DNA of 64,000 nt from positions 1 through 64,000 of the forward strand of contig PKXQ01000104.1 in NCBI GenBank assembly GCA_003132405.1, in the 5' to 3' direction. Shown in pieces: positions 42,207-52,643 of this stretch (within the stretch, counting starts at the first letter, position 1; each line of letters starts with the position of its first letter). Both the position numbers and the translations under genes were made by a program. The notes under the pieces are model-generated. The model made no database searches and had not been told where the DNA came from. It saw only the letters and a program-made list of their open reading frames with translations. This stretch comes from Acidobacteriaceae bacterium (GTDB lineage: Bacteria > Acidobacteriota > Terriglobia > Terriglobales > Acidobacteriaceae).

Positions 42207-44831
42207 ATGGTTGCCATGAACTTGATTGGCTCGTACAACTACGCGCTCGTGGCGCTTTCGGTGTTCATCGCCGTGTTCGCGTCGTACGCTGCTCTGGATC
42301 TCGCAAGTCGCGTAACGGCTGCGGGCGGTTGGACTCGTGCGCTTTGGGTGCTGGGCGGTGCCTGTGCGATGGGGACAGGCATTTGGTCAATGCACTACAT
42401 TGGGATGCTCGCGTTCATCCTGCCGATTCCTGTGGCTTACCACTGGCCAACCGTTCTGCTGTCACTTTTTGCGGCCATTCTCGCGTCGGTCATTGCGCTG
42501 TACGTGGTGAGCCGCCAGAAAATGGGCGCGTCTCAAGCGCTCGCCGGAAGTGTCCTGATGGGTGCGGGTATTGCCGGTATGCATTACATCGGCATGGCCG
42601 CTATGCGCTTACCGGCTCTATGCCAATTTAATTCCTTTGTCGTCGTCCTGTCCGTCGCCTTAGCGGTTCTGATCTCACTCGCGGCCCTATGGATTACCTT
42701 TCACTTCCGAGATGAGAAAACGGGTATCGGCCGGAAGAAGTTAGCCGGAGCCGTCCTGATGGGTGCTGCGATCCCTGTCATGCATTACACCGGCATGGCC
42801 GCCGCCAGTTTCACGTCCTCCGGCATGCCGGCCGACCTGTCTCACGCCGTAAGCATCTCCGCACTCGGCATTGCCGGAATTGTCGCCATCACCTTCATCG
42901 TCCTCGGACTGGCTCTGCTGACGTCCTGGGTGGATAGACGATTCGCTGCCCAGACCTTTGAACTGCAGCAGCGGCGAAACGAGGCGTACTTGGCGGAAGC
43001 CCAAAGGCTCAGCCACACGGGCAGTTTCGGTTGGAAACCCTCTACTGGCGAGATCATCTGGTCAGAGGAAACCTTTCGCGTCTTCCAATACGGCCGAACG
43101 ACGACACCGACCGTGGAACTCCTTCTCCAACGGGTTCATCCGGAAGACGTGGCGCTCGTGAAACAGACAATTGAACGCGCGACGCAGGATGGAAAGAATT
43201 TTGAACATGAATATCGCTTGCTCATGCCAGATGGTTCCGCCAAACATGTCCACGTTGTGGCTCATACCTTAGGCGATGAATCGGGCACCTTAGAGTTCGT
43301 AGGAGCGGTGATGGACGTCACCGAGCGCAAGCAAGCCGAGCAGAAATTTCGCGGGCTTCTGGAATCTGCTCCGGATGCAGTGATCGTCATGAATCGGCAG
43401 GGCAAGATCGTCTTGGTCAATGCTCAAGTCGAGAAGCTGTTTGAGTATCAGCGGGACGACCTCTTGGGGCAAGAGGTTGAAGTTTTGGTGCCGGAACGAT
43501 TTCGGGGCCTACACCCCCAGCACCGGAAGGAGTTCTTCGCACACTCTCGGGTACGGCCGATGGGTGAAGGCCTGCAACTGTACGGACGGCGGAAAGACGG
43601 CACAGAGTTTCCCGTGGAAATCAGTCTGAGTCCGCTGGAAACGGAACAGGGTACGCTTGTCTCCGCTGCCGTCCGCGACGTCACCGAGCGCATGCGGTCG
43701 CAAGAGGCATTGCGGCGGAGCGAGAGTTATCTGGCCGAAGCGCAGAAGCTCACACATATGGGAAGTTGGGTCTGGGCAGTAGCTGAAAGACGCGCATTGC
43801 ATCTATCCGAAGAATGGTATCGCGTGTATGGCTTCGATCCGAATGAAGGCATTCCGGATTGGAATAAGCCAGTGCAGCGCATGCATCCGGATGATCGAGC
43901 CAGGTGGCAACAAGTATTCGACCGAGCAATACGTGAAAAGTTGGATTACGAAGCTGAATACCGAATTCTTCTTCCAGACGGCGCCGTAAGACACATCCGC
44001 AGTGTCGGACATCCTGTTCTGAACGCTTCCGGGAATCTGGTGCAATTCGTTGGCAGCTCCACCGACATCACCGAACGCAAACAAGCCGAAGAGGCTCTGC
44101 GCCGGGCGCAGGCTGATCTCGCCCACATCAACCGCGTGAGCATGATGGGAGAATTGGCCGCCTCACTGGCTCATGAGCTCAAACAGCCAATCGCCGCCGC
44201 CCTAACGGACGCCAAAACCTGCGTGCGATGGCTACGACGCGATACTCCCGATGTCGCTGAGGGTTGCGAGGCGGCATTAAGAATAATCAATGATGCAACG
44301 CGCGCTGCCGAGGTTATCGACAGGGTTCGCTCGCTTTATAGGCGAGACACATCGGACCGGGAACTGCTTGATGTAAACGAAATCATTCGAGAAATGATTA
44401 TTCTGCTGCACGACAACGCGGATCGGAATTCTATTTCAATCCGCACCGAGCTCGACTCAGGGCTTCCGCTGGTCACAGCGGATCGCGTACAGCTGCAGCA
44501 GGTATTAATGAACCTGTTGCTCAATGGCGTTGAAGCGATGAAAGATGCAAAAGGCGAACTGACGGTCACGTCGAAGAGGACCGACGATGGTCAACTGCTC
44601 ATTTCAGTGAGTGATTCGGGCATCGGTCTTCCGAGCGGAGACGTGGACCGGATTTTCGAGGCCTTCTTCACCACCAAAGCCCAGGGTACCGGCATGGGAT
44701 TGTCCATTAGTTGGAGGATTATCGAGTCTCACGGAGGGCGTTTGTGGGCGTCCGCCAATTCGGAACGCGGCGCGACATTTCACTTCACACTGCCCGGCGA
44801 CGTGGCGGCGTCCTCACCATCGGCCGCGTAA
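42207..44831 (+). CDS. MHYT-sensor, triple-PAS histidine kinase
   Basis: The 874-residue protein carries a 7-helix MHYT domain (about 1-250) with three copies of the metal-binding motif (MHYIGM twice, MHYTGM once), thought to sense O2, CO or NO through copper. Three PAS domains follow (about 275-380, 385-500, 505-630), then HisKA with phospho-His in [13 protein letters not shown] and HATPase_c ([29 protein letters not shown]). PAS1 closely resembles the PAS of the kinase at 24525-26042 and PAS3 that of the kinase at 22311-23858. No regulator gene follows it. ATG 42207 is used; the next Met is three codons in. Confidence 0.9.
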   Translation: MVAMNLIGSYNYALVALSVFIAVFASYAALDLASRVTAAGGWTRALWVLGGACAMGTGIWSMHYIGMLAFILPIPVAYHWPTVLLSLFAAILASVIALYVVSRQKMGASQALAGSVLMGAGIAGMHYIGMAAMRLPALCQFNSFVVVLSVALAVLISLAALWITFHFRDEKTGIGRKKLAGAVLMGAAIPVMHYTGMAAASFTSSGMPADLSHAVSISALGIAGIVAITFIVLGLALLTSWVDRRFAAQTFELQQRRNEAYLAEAQRLSHTGSFGWKPSTGEIIWSEETFRVFQYGRTTTPTVELLLQRVHPEDVALVKQTIERATQDGKNFEHEYRLLMPDGSAKHVHVVAHTLGDESGTLEFVGAVMDVTERKQAEQKFRGLLESAPDAVIVMNRQGKIVLVNAQVEKLFEYQRDDLLGQEVEVLVPERFRGLHPQHRKEFFAHSRVRPMGEGLQLYGRRKDGTEFPVEISLSPLETEQGTLVSAAVRDVTERMRSQEALRRSESYLAEAQKLTHMGSWVWAVAERRALHLSEEWYRVYGFDPNEGIPDWNKPVQRMHPDDRARWQQVFDRAIREKLDYEAEYRILLPDGAVRHIRSVGHPVLNASGNLVQFVGSSTDITERKQAEEALRRAQADLAHINRVSMMGELAASLAHELKQPIAAALTDAKTCVRWLRRDTPDVAEGCEAALRIINDATRAAEVIDRVRSLYRRDTSDRELLDVNEIIREMIILLHDNADRNSISIRTELDSGLPLVTADRVQLQQVLMNLLLNGVEAMKDAKGELTVTSKRTDDGQLLISVSDSGIGLPSGDVDRIFEAFFTTKAQGTGMGLSISWRIIESHGGRLWASANSERGATFHFTLPGDVAASSPSAA

Positions 44832-45132
44832 CATTGGGATCGTCTCGCATCTCAACCAGAAAACCTGATCGTTCTTTCCGCCATCCCCTGTATCTTTTGC
44901 GCAGTTCAGTAGCAAGGACTCCTTCGGGCCGCGTGACGGTAGCGAAGTAATTCCGTCGCGCCTTTTGCGTTCCCGGACTCGGATTGCCTTTTGTCCAGCA
45001 ATTTCTTCCGATTAATAAAAATCGACTGGCGACGTGTTCTTTGCGTTGTCGGGGACGAAAACGGGTCAGTGACATTCACACGGCTGGCGGGGCGGGTTCA
45101 GCTTCGTGGGGACTTTGCGTTTGAGGCGTGAA
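44832..45132. other. Convergent intergenic gap, no gene recognised
   Basis: Between the MHYT kinase stop and the terminator of the minus-strand phosphoesterase gene. Minus-strand open frames (e.g. about 45075-44785) have no ribosome site or motif. Confidence 0.4.
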
Positions 45133-45168
45133 CAAAAAAAACCCTCTCCCCGGCGATCGGGGAGAGGG
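45133..45168 (-). terminator. Rho-independent terminator of the YncE/phosphoesterase gene
   Basis: CCCTCTCCCCG (45142-45152) pairs with CGGGGAGAGGG (45158-45168): an 11-bp stem and 5-base loop. Reading the minus strand, it is followed by a run of T (plus strand A 45133-45141). It lies 22 bases after the gene's stop. Confidence 0.85.
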
Positions 45169-45189
45169 CTGTTGCAGTCGGAACGTGTT

Positions 45190-48111
45190 TTAGTCGTCGT
45201 CGTCGTCACCAGCCGGAGCGGGATTATTGAATTCGCTCGGTGGGCGAACTGTGGTCTCTCCAGGATAGGGACGCGTAAACCCGGTGGACTCGTACCAGTT
45301 GAAATGGTTGACAGTGTCGGGGTCTTCGGAGTCGGGCTTGTTCAGCTTGCCAGCGGAGATCTCCGCCTTCTTGTCGAGCCAAGCCCTTCTCAGGGATTTG
45401 ACCGCCGGGCTGTCCTTCGCGTTGTCTGCGTTCCCTCCAACGCCCTGGTTCAGCGGGATCTGCTCCGGCACGTGGGTCCAGGGCTCGAAGTTCCCCGCGG
45501 GCGGCTGGCCCACGACGAACTCCGTCCCCATCGGCGATGCGATGAGGTCGTACTGGTTCATGGGCGTCAGACCGAGGATTTGCTCGATCGTCCGCGTCAT
45601 GTTGACCTGCGTGTAGAAGGTGTGGTCGGTGGGTCCGTTCTGCACGACGTATGGGCTGACGATGTAGCCTGGGCTGCGATGACCGTCAACGTGGTCGACG
45701 CCGTTCTGCGCGTCGTCCTCCTCGATGAAGATCGCCGAAGTGGACCACACGGGGCTGTGGCTGATGTAGTCGATAATGCGCCCCACGGCCAAGTCGTTAT
45801 CGGCTTGTTCGGCTTGCGACGTCGGCGGGCCGGTGGTGTGGTCGCACATGATCCACAGCTGTTCCATCGCAGGCACCGTACCGTTCGCGAGGTCCTTATT
45901 GAAGTCCTGCACCCAGAGATCGACGCGGAACTGGTCAGGGATGTTCAGATCGAACTGCGGGAAGTTCTTGATGACCCGGCTATCCACGGCCGGGATAGAA
46001 GAGTATGCCTGAACCGTGTTCTGATAGTACAGCGTCGTCTCGCCCGGGGTCCCTGGAGGTCCGCAATCAGGCCCTCCCTCGAAGCACTGCGAGTCGGCGT
46101 AAAACTGGCTCCAACTCGGTTCGCTCGTCGACCCATTCGGTTGTAGGAACGTATCGCCCTCGACGTATTCGCCGTAGATCTTCACCGGCAGGCTGGCCTG
46201 TTCCGCTTCCGAAAACAGGAAGCCCTTGGGCTGATAGGCGAGTGCATCGCCGGCGTTCCCGCCGGGATAGCTGCGCACCCAGTCCGGCGACTCGATGTCG
46301 TCGGCGTAGGGTGCCATGGCTTCCTGGATCCATTGGTGACCGTCCGCCGACTGGCGGCTCGGGTCGTAGAAATTGTCCAGGAGAGGGAAGCGCGTGATCC
46401 ACGTGTGCGCGTTCGGCGTGACCGGAGTGCCTCCAGCTGCGGAGCCGTCGCCGAACACTGCCAACGAGGGGTCGCCATTGCCGGCGGCCACGTCGCCCAG
46501 GATCTGATCATAGGTGCGGTTTTCACGGATGATCACGAACACGTGCTTGATCACCGAGGGGTCGCCGATGTGGGCCGGAAGCGCGACCGGCGGGGTAGTC
46601 GGGCTGCCACCGGAGGCAGACTCGATATTTTGCGTCAGATCCCAGTGGTTATTCACGAAAACCTGGCTCGTCATCTTCTTCAAGGCCGCGTTACTCGGCA
46701 CTGGGACGACACTGACGGTGCCATCGTCCTGGTGGCTATTGTAGCCGCAGACGCCATGGTCACACTCGAACGAATAACGCGTGCCGATGCCCTTGTCGTT
46801 GGCAACGATGAGTATCTTAGCGGTCGTGTCCAGCACGACCGAGGACGGCGCATAGGCCACCGGGATCATGCCTTCGACGGAAAAGGTTTTGAGGTTGACC
46901 ACTGCGATCGCATTGGCATTGTAAAGTGCCACATAGGCAACGTCTGTCTTGGAATCGACGGCGATCGAGTTGGGCGCGGCGCCGTAGGCGGATTGGCCTG
47001 TGTCGGGCACTCCGATCGGCAGACCCAGGTTGATCGTCGTCTGCACCTCGTTAGTATTCGTGTTGATAACCGAGATGGTATCGCTATAAGTATTGGCGAC
47101 CAACACGTACCGCTTGTAGAGCGCCAACCCGGTCGGGTGCAGACCGGTCGCGATCGTATCGGTGACCGTCATCGAGCCCAGATCAACCACAGAAACGGTA
47201 CCAGTGACTGCGGCGCCCACGAACGGGTCGGCGACGATTTCCGTGCCGGCGGAGTTGATCTGGAAGTCCGACTCGGTAGCGGCGCGGCCACCCTCGTTGC
47301 TGACGTAGGCGGTCGTGCCGTTGGGGGCGATCACGATGCTGTGCGGCGCGTTGCCGACGCGAATCTGCGTACCCTGCGTCGGCGGGTTCGCGGTCAGGTC
47401 GATCTGGGTGAGCGTATCGTTCTGGTTCAGCAGGGCGTATGCGCTCTTGCCATCGCTAGAGAGCGCGACACCGCCGGGATAAGAGGTGTACCCGCTATAG
47501 AACGAGCCGCAGGGGTTGAAATAAGAGGCTGGCGGGCTGTTCGGAAAGCAGGCGATGAAGGAATTGTTCGGCGCCACGTATACCTGGGCGTTGTCTGACA
47601 GCAGGCCCTGTGCATTGACGTTGGCGATGGTGACATGGCTGCTGTCCTGGCTGAACACCAGGTGGCTGCCGTCCGCCGAATAGGTTATGCCGCTATAGCT
47701 GCCGCTCGGATCGTTTCCTCCGGCTGGGGTGTAGTTCTGCAGGACAATGCCGGTCTGGATATCGAACACCTCGACGGCTCCGTTGCCGTTGGACGAGTAC
47801 GTACCCATGGTGAGCACGGCGGCGGTGTGAGTTTTGACGTTGGGGTTCAGCGCGACGGCCTTCGCGCGGACCTCGATGCCGAGGTTGACTTGTTTGCCGG
47901 CCGGTGTGATGACCTGGCCATCGCTGACGACCCACGAGCCGTTCGTCTGCGGGCCGACGAAGTAGGTCGGGTACTCCTGGGACTGACCAGCGGCGAGCGT
48001 TGACAAGCTCAGCCCCGCCGCCAGCACACCGGCGAGCGGACGCAGATGCTTGATCCGAGACTTATTTCGAGACCTCTTTTGAGGCTTATTTCGAGACGCT
48101 TTTCCAGACAT
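45190..48111 (-). CDS. Large secreted YncE-propeller/phosphoesterase protein
   Basis: The 973-residue protein has a signal sequence (about 24-43, after a basic N-terminus with repeated SRNK-type units), a seven-bladed YVTN/YncE-type propeller (about 50-470: YPGGVALSSDGKSAYALLNQ, PHSIVIAPNGTTAYVSNEGG, HPTGLALYKRYVLVANTYSD) and an alkaline-phosphatase-superfamily domain (about 510-890: VFVIIRENRTYDQILGD, QSADGHQWIQE, SAIFIEEDDAQNGVDHVDGH). The tail ends in a run of five Asp. It probably acts on phosphoesters outside the cytoplasm. A paralogue is encoded at 52644-55028. It is followed by a good terminator. Confidence 0.88.
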   Translation of the reverse strand: MSGKASRNKPQKRSRNKSRIKHLRPLAGVLAAGLSLSTLAAGQSQEYPTYFVGPQTNGSWVVSDGQVITPAGKQVNLGIEVRAKAVALNPNVKTHTAAVLTMGTYSSNGNGAVEVFDIQTGIVLQNYTPAGGNDPSGSYSGITYSADGSHLVFSQDSSHVTIANVNAQGLLSDNAQVYVAPNNSFIACFPNSPPASYFNPCGSFYSGYTSYPGGVALSSDGKSAYALLNQNDTLTQIDLTANPPTQGTQIRVGNAPHSIVIAPNGTTAYVSNEGGRAATESDFQINSAGTEIVADPFVGAAVTGTVSVVDLGSMTVTDTIATGLHPTGLALYKRYVLVANTYSDTISVINTNTNEVQTTINLGLPIGVPDTGQSAYGAAPNSIAVDSKTDVAYVALYNANAIAVVNLKTFSVEGMIPVAYAPSSVVLDTTAKILIVANDKGIGTRYSFECDHGVCGYNSHQDDGTVSVVPVPSNAALKKMTSQVFVNNHWDLTQNIESASGGSPTTPPVALPAHIGDPSVIKHVFVIIRENRTYDQILGDVAAGNGDPSLAVFGDGSAAGGTPVTPNAHTWITRFPLLDNFYDPSRQSADGHQWIQEAMAPYADDIESPDWVRSYPGGNAGDALAYQPKGFLFSEAEQASLPVKIYGEYVEGDTFLQPNGSTSEPSWSQFYADSQCFEGGPDCGPPGTPGETTLYYQNTVQAYSSIPAVDSRVIKNFPQFDLNIPDQFRVDLWVQDFNKDLANGTVPAMEQLWIMCDHTTGPPTSQAEQADNDLAVGRIIDYISHSPVWSTSAIFIEEDDAQNGVDHVDGHRSPGYIVSPYVVQNGPTDHTFYTQVNMTRTIEQILGLTPMNQYDLIASPMGTEFVVGQPPAGNFEPWTHVPEQIPLNQGVGGNADNAKDSPAVKSLRRAWLDKKAEISAGKLNKPDSEDPDTVNHFNWYESTGFTRPYPGETTVRPPSEFNNPAPAGDDDDD

Positions 48112-48315
48112 ACCGTTCTCCTCTTTGGATTGTTTCCATCACGCAAGTGGGACTGGCCGTGCGACGCCGGCGTGAAATGCGACCGGCGCCGCCTGCTACT
48201 GAATTGGTAGTAGCGAATCCTAGCAGCGGCCTATAACGGAAATATGAAGGTCTTGTGAAATTTTCCTTTAGAGGGCTGAATTTTTTTGTTGGGGATTGTG
48301 ACGCGCAGATCGGCG

Positions 48316-50022
48316 TTAAGAGTCGACGTCGACGAGTGCGCGCAGCGGCCCCAGCCAGGGTTCGTAGCGTCGCCAGCGCGCAACCGAAGTGCGATAGATC
48401 GGCTGTCGGGCTTGCCACTTGCTGGGGGTGTTCACCGCCCGCGGATTGGATTCGGGGCGCAGGCAGGCGTCGTTCCAGGCCAGGCCGCAGGCCGCGATGA
48501 TTCGCCGGATGACTGGTTCCGGCGCGCAGGTCAGGTCTTCGTAATCGACCTCGATGAAGCGCTCCGCCGGCAGCACGCTCCGCCAATGGTCGATGAGCCG
48601 CTGGTAGTCGCGGAAATACGCGACCAGTTCGGTGCCTCCGGTTGGAAACGCCATGTCCGGACGGAAATGAGTTTGATGGATCGACAGCGCCGTGTCGATT
48701 GCAGCACGGCGGCAATGGATGATGGTGGCGCGCGGGAATGTCACGTGGATCAGCCCGGCCCAGAGGAAGTTGAATGGCATCTTGTCGGTCACTCGCGCCG
48801 CAGTCGGCGCGATCGCACGCAACACGCCAAGATAGTCTGCCGCCGCCTTGGCTAAAAACTCGGAGACGACGAACGGCGTCTCGTTCCCGGCCGCAGCGTT
48901 CCCGGCAACACCGGAGCGGTGCCACTCCGCTCCGCGCTGGTTCCAGAAATGCAGCTCGGCGCCGGCCCCGACCTCGGGATGCATGGAGACGATCTGCTCG
49001 ACGAGAGTTGTACCGGACCGCGGCATGCCAATGATCAGCACCGGCGTCGCATCTGAGCTGCCGATTTCGGGCGCCTGCGCGATCCATTCGGGTGTGCAGC
49101 GGGCAATCAGGCGGTCGATCTCGATGGAGAACGCGGCCGAGTCGAATGGCGCGAAGCCGCGGCGCACAACGTCTGCGGCGTCGAAATGCTGCATGGCCAA
49201 GGCGTAGTCGCCAAGATCCTCCTCCGCCTTGCCGATCGCGAGGTGAAGCCGCAGGCGTTGCGCCGCTTCCAGTCCCGGAGTCACCAGGGCGGCTTGCATC
49301 CGTTGAAGCAGACCCTCGTCATTGTCATTGCTCGTGACGGGCCGGCACCGAACCAGATCGTAGTAGCTTCCCGCCAGCAGCGGCGCGATCGCGATTGCGC
49401 GTTCGAAGCATGCACGGGCCTGGTCGAAACGGCCTAGCTCAGAGAGCAGATTGCCCCGTAGCTCATACGCCATGGCGTTCATTGGATCGGCCGCCAGCGT
49501 CTCTCGCAATACCTGTTCGGCTTCCTCATTGCGATCCTCAATCAGCAGCGCCCGCGCCTTGGCAAGGCGGCCCAAGCTGTTCCTACCTCCGGTCACCGCC
49601 GCTCGACGGAAACAGCCGATCGCCTGGTCGCGATTGCCCAGGGTGTAGACCAGGGCGCCGGCGCGGAACCACGCCTCGGTCAGGGATGGGAGAAGCTGAG
49701 TGGCGCGATCGTACGCAGCGATTGCCCCGCGGGTGTTGCCCAGTTTCTCCAAGGCGATTCCCAGTCGGAAATATGCATCGGCGTAGCGCGGGTTGCTGGC
49801 GACGGCGCGCTGCAATGCTGCGATGGCATCCGGTATGAGGCCGACCTCAAGGCAGGCGAGGCCGAGGTCATGCTGAATGGTGGGATTAGACGGCTGCAGC
49901 AGCGCGGCGTCGCGCAAGGGTGCGATCGCATCGGCTGGTCGCCCGGCTCTGAGAAAGGTCGTGGCCAACGCAAGCAGAGGCGCCACCTGCTGCGGCGCGG
50001 CTGGGTTTGGAAACTGGGACAT
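48316..50022 (-). CDS. TPR-repeat sulfotransferase
   Basis: The 568-residue protein has TPR units in its first 280 residues (PADAIAPLRDAALLQPSNPT, YADAYFRLGIALEKLGNTRG, GRFDQARACFERAIAIAPLL) and a C-terminal PAPS-dependent sulfotransferase domain (about 320-550) with the 5'-phosphosulfate loop PVLIIGMPRSGTTLVEQI and the 3'-phosphate region RATIIHCRRAAIDTALSIHQ. The fusion transfers sulfate to an unknown acceptor, often a protein or polysaccharide. It is upstream of the YncE/phosphoesterase gene on the same strand with 204 bases between. The text appears more GC-rich than neighbours, so transfer is possible. Confidence 0.85.
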   Translation of the reverse strand: MSQFPNPAAPQQVAPLLALATTFLRAGRPADAIAPLRDAALLQPSNPTIQHDLGLACLEVGLIPDAIAALQRAVASNPRYADAYFRLGIALEKLGNTRGAIAAYDRATQLLPSLTEAWFRAGALVYTLGNRDQAIGCFRRAAVTGGRNSLGRLAKARALLIEDRNEEAEQVLRETLAADPMNAMAYELRGNLLSELGRFDQARACFERAIAIAPLLAGSYYDLVRCRPVTSNDNDEGLLQRMQAALVTPGLEAAQRLRLHLAIGKAEEDLGDYALAMQHFDAADVVRRGFAPFDSAAFSIEIDRLIARCTPEWIAQAPEIGSSDATPVLIIGMPRSGTTLVEQIVSMHPEVGAGAELHFWNQRGAEWHRSGVAGNAAAGNETPFVVSEFLAKAAADYLGVLRAIAPTAARVTDKMPFNFLWAGLIHVTFPRATIIHCRRAAIDTALSIHQTHFRPDMAFPTGGTELVAYFRDYQRLIDHWRSVLPAERFIEVDYEDLTCAPEPVIRRIIAACGLAWNDACLRPESNPRAVNTPSKWQARQPIYRTSVARWRRYEPWLGPLRALVDVDS

Positions 50023-50159
50023 GGCGCAAACCTAGCATGGGAAGCCGTTGCGTGGCCATCAGAATTGCCAGCGCAATTGTTACGCCACCATGATCTGCGT
50101 GAAACTTTTGTTCAATGTTATACGTTTCTAGGACTACGCTTTAAGGACCGGAGGAATGA

Positions 50160-51041
50160 TTGCAACTTGTCATCGATGGAGTCAGTAAACGCTACAGCGG
50201 CGGAAATTGGGCGCTTAAAGGATTCACGCTCGAACTGAAACCTGGCGGGTTGGGATTGCTCGGGCCGAATGGCGCCGGCAAAACCACGTTGATGAGCATC
50301 CTGGCGACGATCACTCGCGCGACCGAGGGTAGAGTCACGTGGAACGGCAGAGACGTGGCGTCGCATCCCGATGAATTGCGCGCGGTGCTTGGCTTTTTGC
50401 CGCAGGACTTTGGCGTTTATCCCAATCTGAATGTGGTGGAGTTTTTGGAATATCTGGCGGCGGTGAAGGGATTGGATGCGGCGACTTCGCGACGGCGCAT
50501 TGACGAACTGCTGAACCTGGTCAATCTGACGGATGTGCGAAAGCGGCCACTGGGCGGTTATTCCGGAGGGATGAAGCAGAGAGTGGGCATCGCGCAGGCG
50601 CTGCTCAACGATCCGCAGTTGTTGATTGTGGATGAACCGACGGCCGGGCTTGATCCAGAAGAGCGGGTTCGCTTTCGCAATTTGCTCTCTGATCTTTCAG
50701 GCGTGCGGATTGTGATTCTTTCTACGCACATTGTCTCGGACGTGGAGGCCACTGCCACCGACATCGCACTGATTGCGCAAGGCACGCTGGTGGCGCATGC
50801 TTCGCCGGAGGATCTGCTTCGGCGGGTGGAAGGTAAAGTTTGGGAGTGGGTGCTTCCGAGCGCTGAGTTGAATGCGGCGAAACAAAAATATCTGATCAGC
50901 AACACTTCGCGGCGCAGCGATGGCGTACATGCGCGTGTGCTGGCAGATGCGCCTCCGGATGGCGCGCAGCCGGTCACTCCGAATCTCGAAGATGCTTATC
51001 TGTTCTGTCTCTCGCATCATCGCGCAGGAGTTGCGGCATGA
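50160..51041 (+). CDS. ABC transporter ATP-binding protein
   Basis: The 293-residue protein starts at TTG 50160, five bases after GGAGG. It shows Walker A GPNGAGKTTLMS, Q-loop PQDFGVY, signature GGYSGGMKQRVGIAQAL, Walker B LLIVDEPTAGLDPEER and switch His LSTHIVSDVE. The C-terminal extension (about 220-290) is typical of exporters of the ABC-2 type (drug or lipid export, or protease-type maturation). It is coupled to the permease by a 4-base overlap. Confidence 0.92.
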   Translation: MQLVIDGVSKRYSGGNWALKGFTLELKPGGLGLLGPNGAGKTTLMSILATITRATEGRVTWNGRDVASHPDELRAVLGFLPQDFGVYPNLNVVEFLEYLAAVKGLDAATSRRRIDELLNLVNLTDVRKRPLGGYSGGMKQRVGIAQALLNDPQLLIVDEPTAGLDPEERVRFRNLLSDLSGVRIVILSTHIVSDVEATATDIALIAQGTLVAHASPEDLLRRVEGKVWEWVLPSAELNAAKQKYLISNTSRRSDGVHARVLADAPPDGAQPVTPNLEDAYLFCLSHHRAGVAA

Positions 51042-52618
51042 ATCAGGCGCGGGTTCTGTATCACATGGTGCGGGCGGATTTTCTCGAGCGGGTACGGCGC
51101 TACAGCTTTCTGCTGACGCTGGCATTCGCCGCCTATCTGGCGTGGGGCGCGGCTACGGGGCGTGTGGTTTTGCGGTTGGACGAATATCGCGGCGTATTCA
51201 ACTCGGCGTGGTTGGGCAGCATGATGACCGTAGTGGGCACGATGTTCATCTCGCTCGTAGGCTTCTACATCGTGAAGAACGCAATTCTGCGTGACGAGCA
51301 GACGCGAGTGGGAAGGATTTTGGCGAGTACTCCGATGAGCCGTCTTCTTTATACTCTCGCCAAATCGCTGAGTAATTTCGCGGTGCTGACGCTGATGATC
51401 GCGGTGCTGGCGATGACGGCGCTCCTCATGCAATTCACGCACGCTGAAGATACGCATTATCACCTGGGGACTTTGCTGGCGCCGTTTCTTTGGGTTGGGA
51501 TTCCGGCGATGGCGGTGACGGCGGCGGTGGCAGTTTTATTTGAGACGCTGCCGATATTGCGTGGCGGGGTCGGCAATGTGATTTATGTTTTTGTTTGGGT
51601 CGGTGCGTTGGCGGTCAGCGACAAAAAAGGCATTGATGATTACGCCGGATTCTTTGTGATCGCGCACAGCATGCAGACGGCGCTGAAGAAGGTGAATCCC
51701 GCTTACAACAATGATTTCGCGCTCAACATCGGGGACAGCGCTCTTGTCACCAAGAGATTTCTATGGACGGGAGTGGATTGGACGGCGGCGATCATTTGGC
51801 ATCGGATGCTGTGGGTACTTATCGCGCTCGCGATAGCAGGAGTGGCGTCATTATTCTTTCATCGGTTTGATCCGGCGCGGGCGTGGTCGTTGAGAAGGAA
51901 AAAGCCGGCTGCTCCTGCGAGCGCGAATGGAGACGCGCTGGCGGCGGGGCCTGCTGCGGAAGGCCGGGCCTTGGGGACTTCGGGCGGACATCTCACGCCG
52001 CTTGGACCGGAAGCAAGAGAAAACCGCTTTTGGCAACTGGTTGTTTCTGAATTGCGGCTGATGCTGCAAGGGCAGCGCTGGTGGTGGTATGTGGTCGCGC
52101 TTGGATTGTTGATTGCGAGTGTGGCTTCGCCGACGCTCGAGGCGCGATCGGTTGTAATCGCCGTGGCGTGGCTGTGGCCGACGCTGGTATGGTCGCAGAT
52201 GGGTGCGCGCGAATCGCGCTTCGCGACCGAGTCGCTGATTTTTTCTTCGGCGCGAACCTTGAATCGGCAATTGCCGGCGGTGTGGGTTGCGGGCTTCATC
52301 GTGACCATGCTCACAGGCGGTGGCTATGGGATTCGGCTTCTCACGAGCACGGATTGGCGCGGATTGCTGGCGTGGTTCGCGGGGGCGCTCTTTATACCAA
52401 GCCTGGCGCTGGCGCTCGGAACGTTGAGCGGAACCTCTAAGCCGTTCGAGGCGACCTATACGGTGTGGTGGTACCTGGGGCCGTTGAATCATGCTCCGGG
52501 ATTTGATTTTGTGGGCAGCGTGGCGGCGACTCGCAATCCGTTGTTTTATGTTGCGTCGAGCGCAGTATTAATGACCGCAGCCTATTTCGGGCGGCGGGTG
52601 CGAATGGCATACGTTTAG
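51038..52618 (+). CDS. ABC-2-type transporter permease
   Basis: The 526-residue protein has about 12 hydrophobic helices in two groups of six (about 20-275 and 345-520) separated by a hydrophilic loop with A/P-rich stretch (KKPAAPASANGDALAAGPAA). The first helix follows FLERVRRYSFLLTLAFAAYL, as in Nat/ABC-2 permeases. It starts four bases before the ATPase stop (ATGA), so the pair is one transporter. The substrate is unknown. It is convergent with the second YncE/phosphoesterase gene, whose stop lies only 26 bases away. Confidence 0.88.
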   Translation: MNQARVLYHMVRADFLERVRRYSFLLTLAFAAYLAWGAATGRVVLRLDEYRGVFNSAWLGSMMTVVGTMFISLVGFYIVKNAILRDEQTRVGRILASTPMSRLLYTLAKSLSNFAVLTLMIAVLAMTALLMQFTHAEDTHYHLGTLLAPFLWVGIPAMAVTAAVAVLFETLPILRGGVGNVIYVFVWVGALAVSDKKGIDDYAGFFVIAHSMQTALKKVNPAYNNDFALNIGDSALVTKRFLWTGVDWTAAIIWHRMLWVLIALAIAGVASLFFHRFDPARAWSLRRKKPAAPASANGDALAAGPAAEGRALGTSGGHLTPLGPEARENRFWQLVVSELRLMLQGQRWWWYVVALGLLIASVASPTLEARSVVIAVAWLWPTLVWSQMGARESRFATESLIFSSARTLNRQLPAVWVAGFIVTMLTGGGYGIRLLTSTDWRGLLAWFAGALFIPSLALALGTLSGTSKPFEATYTVWWYLGPLNHAPGFDFVGSVAATRNPLFYVASSAVLMTAAYFGRRVRMAYV

Positions 52619-52643
52619 ATCGTCGAACATATTAGCCTCGCGT

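Noticed and set aside
45106-47598. Long plus-strand frames inside the YncE/phosphoesterase gene
   Set aside because: They are opposite-strand shadows of a GC-rich gene; they lack starts with ribosome sites and known motifs.
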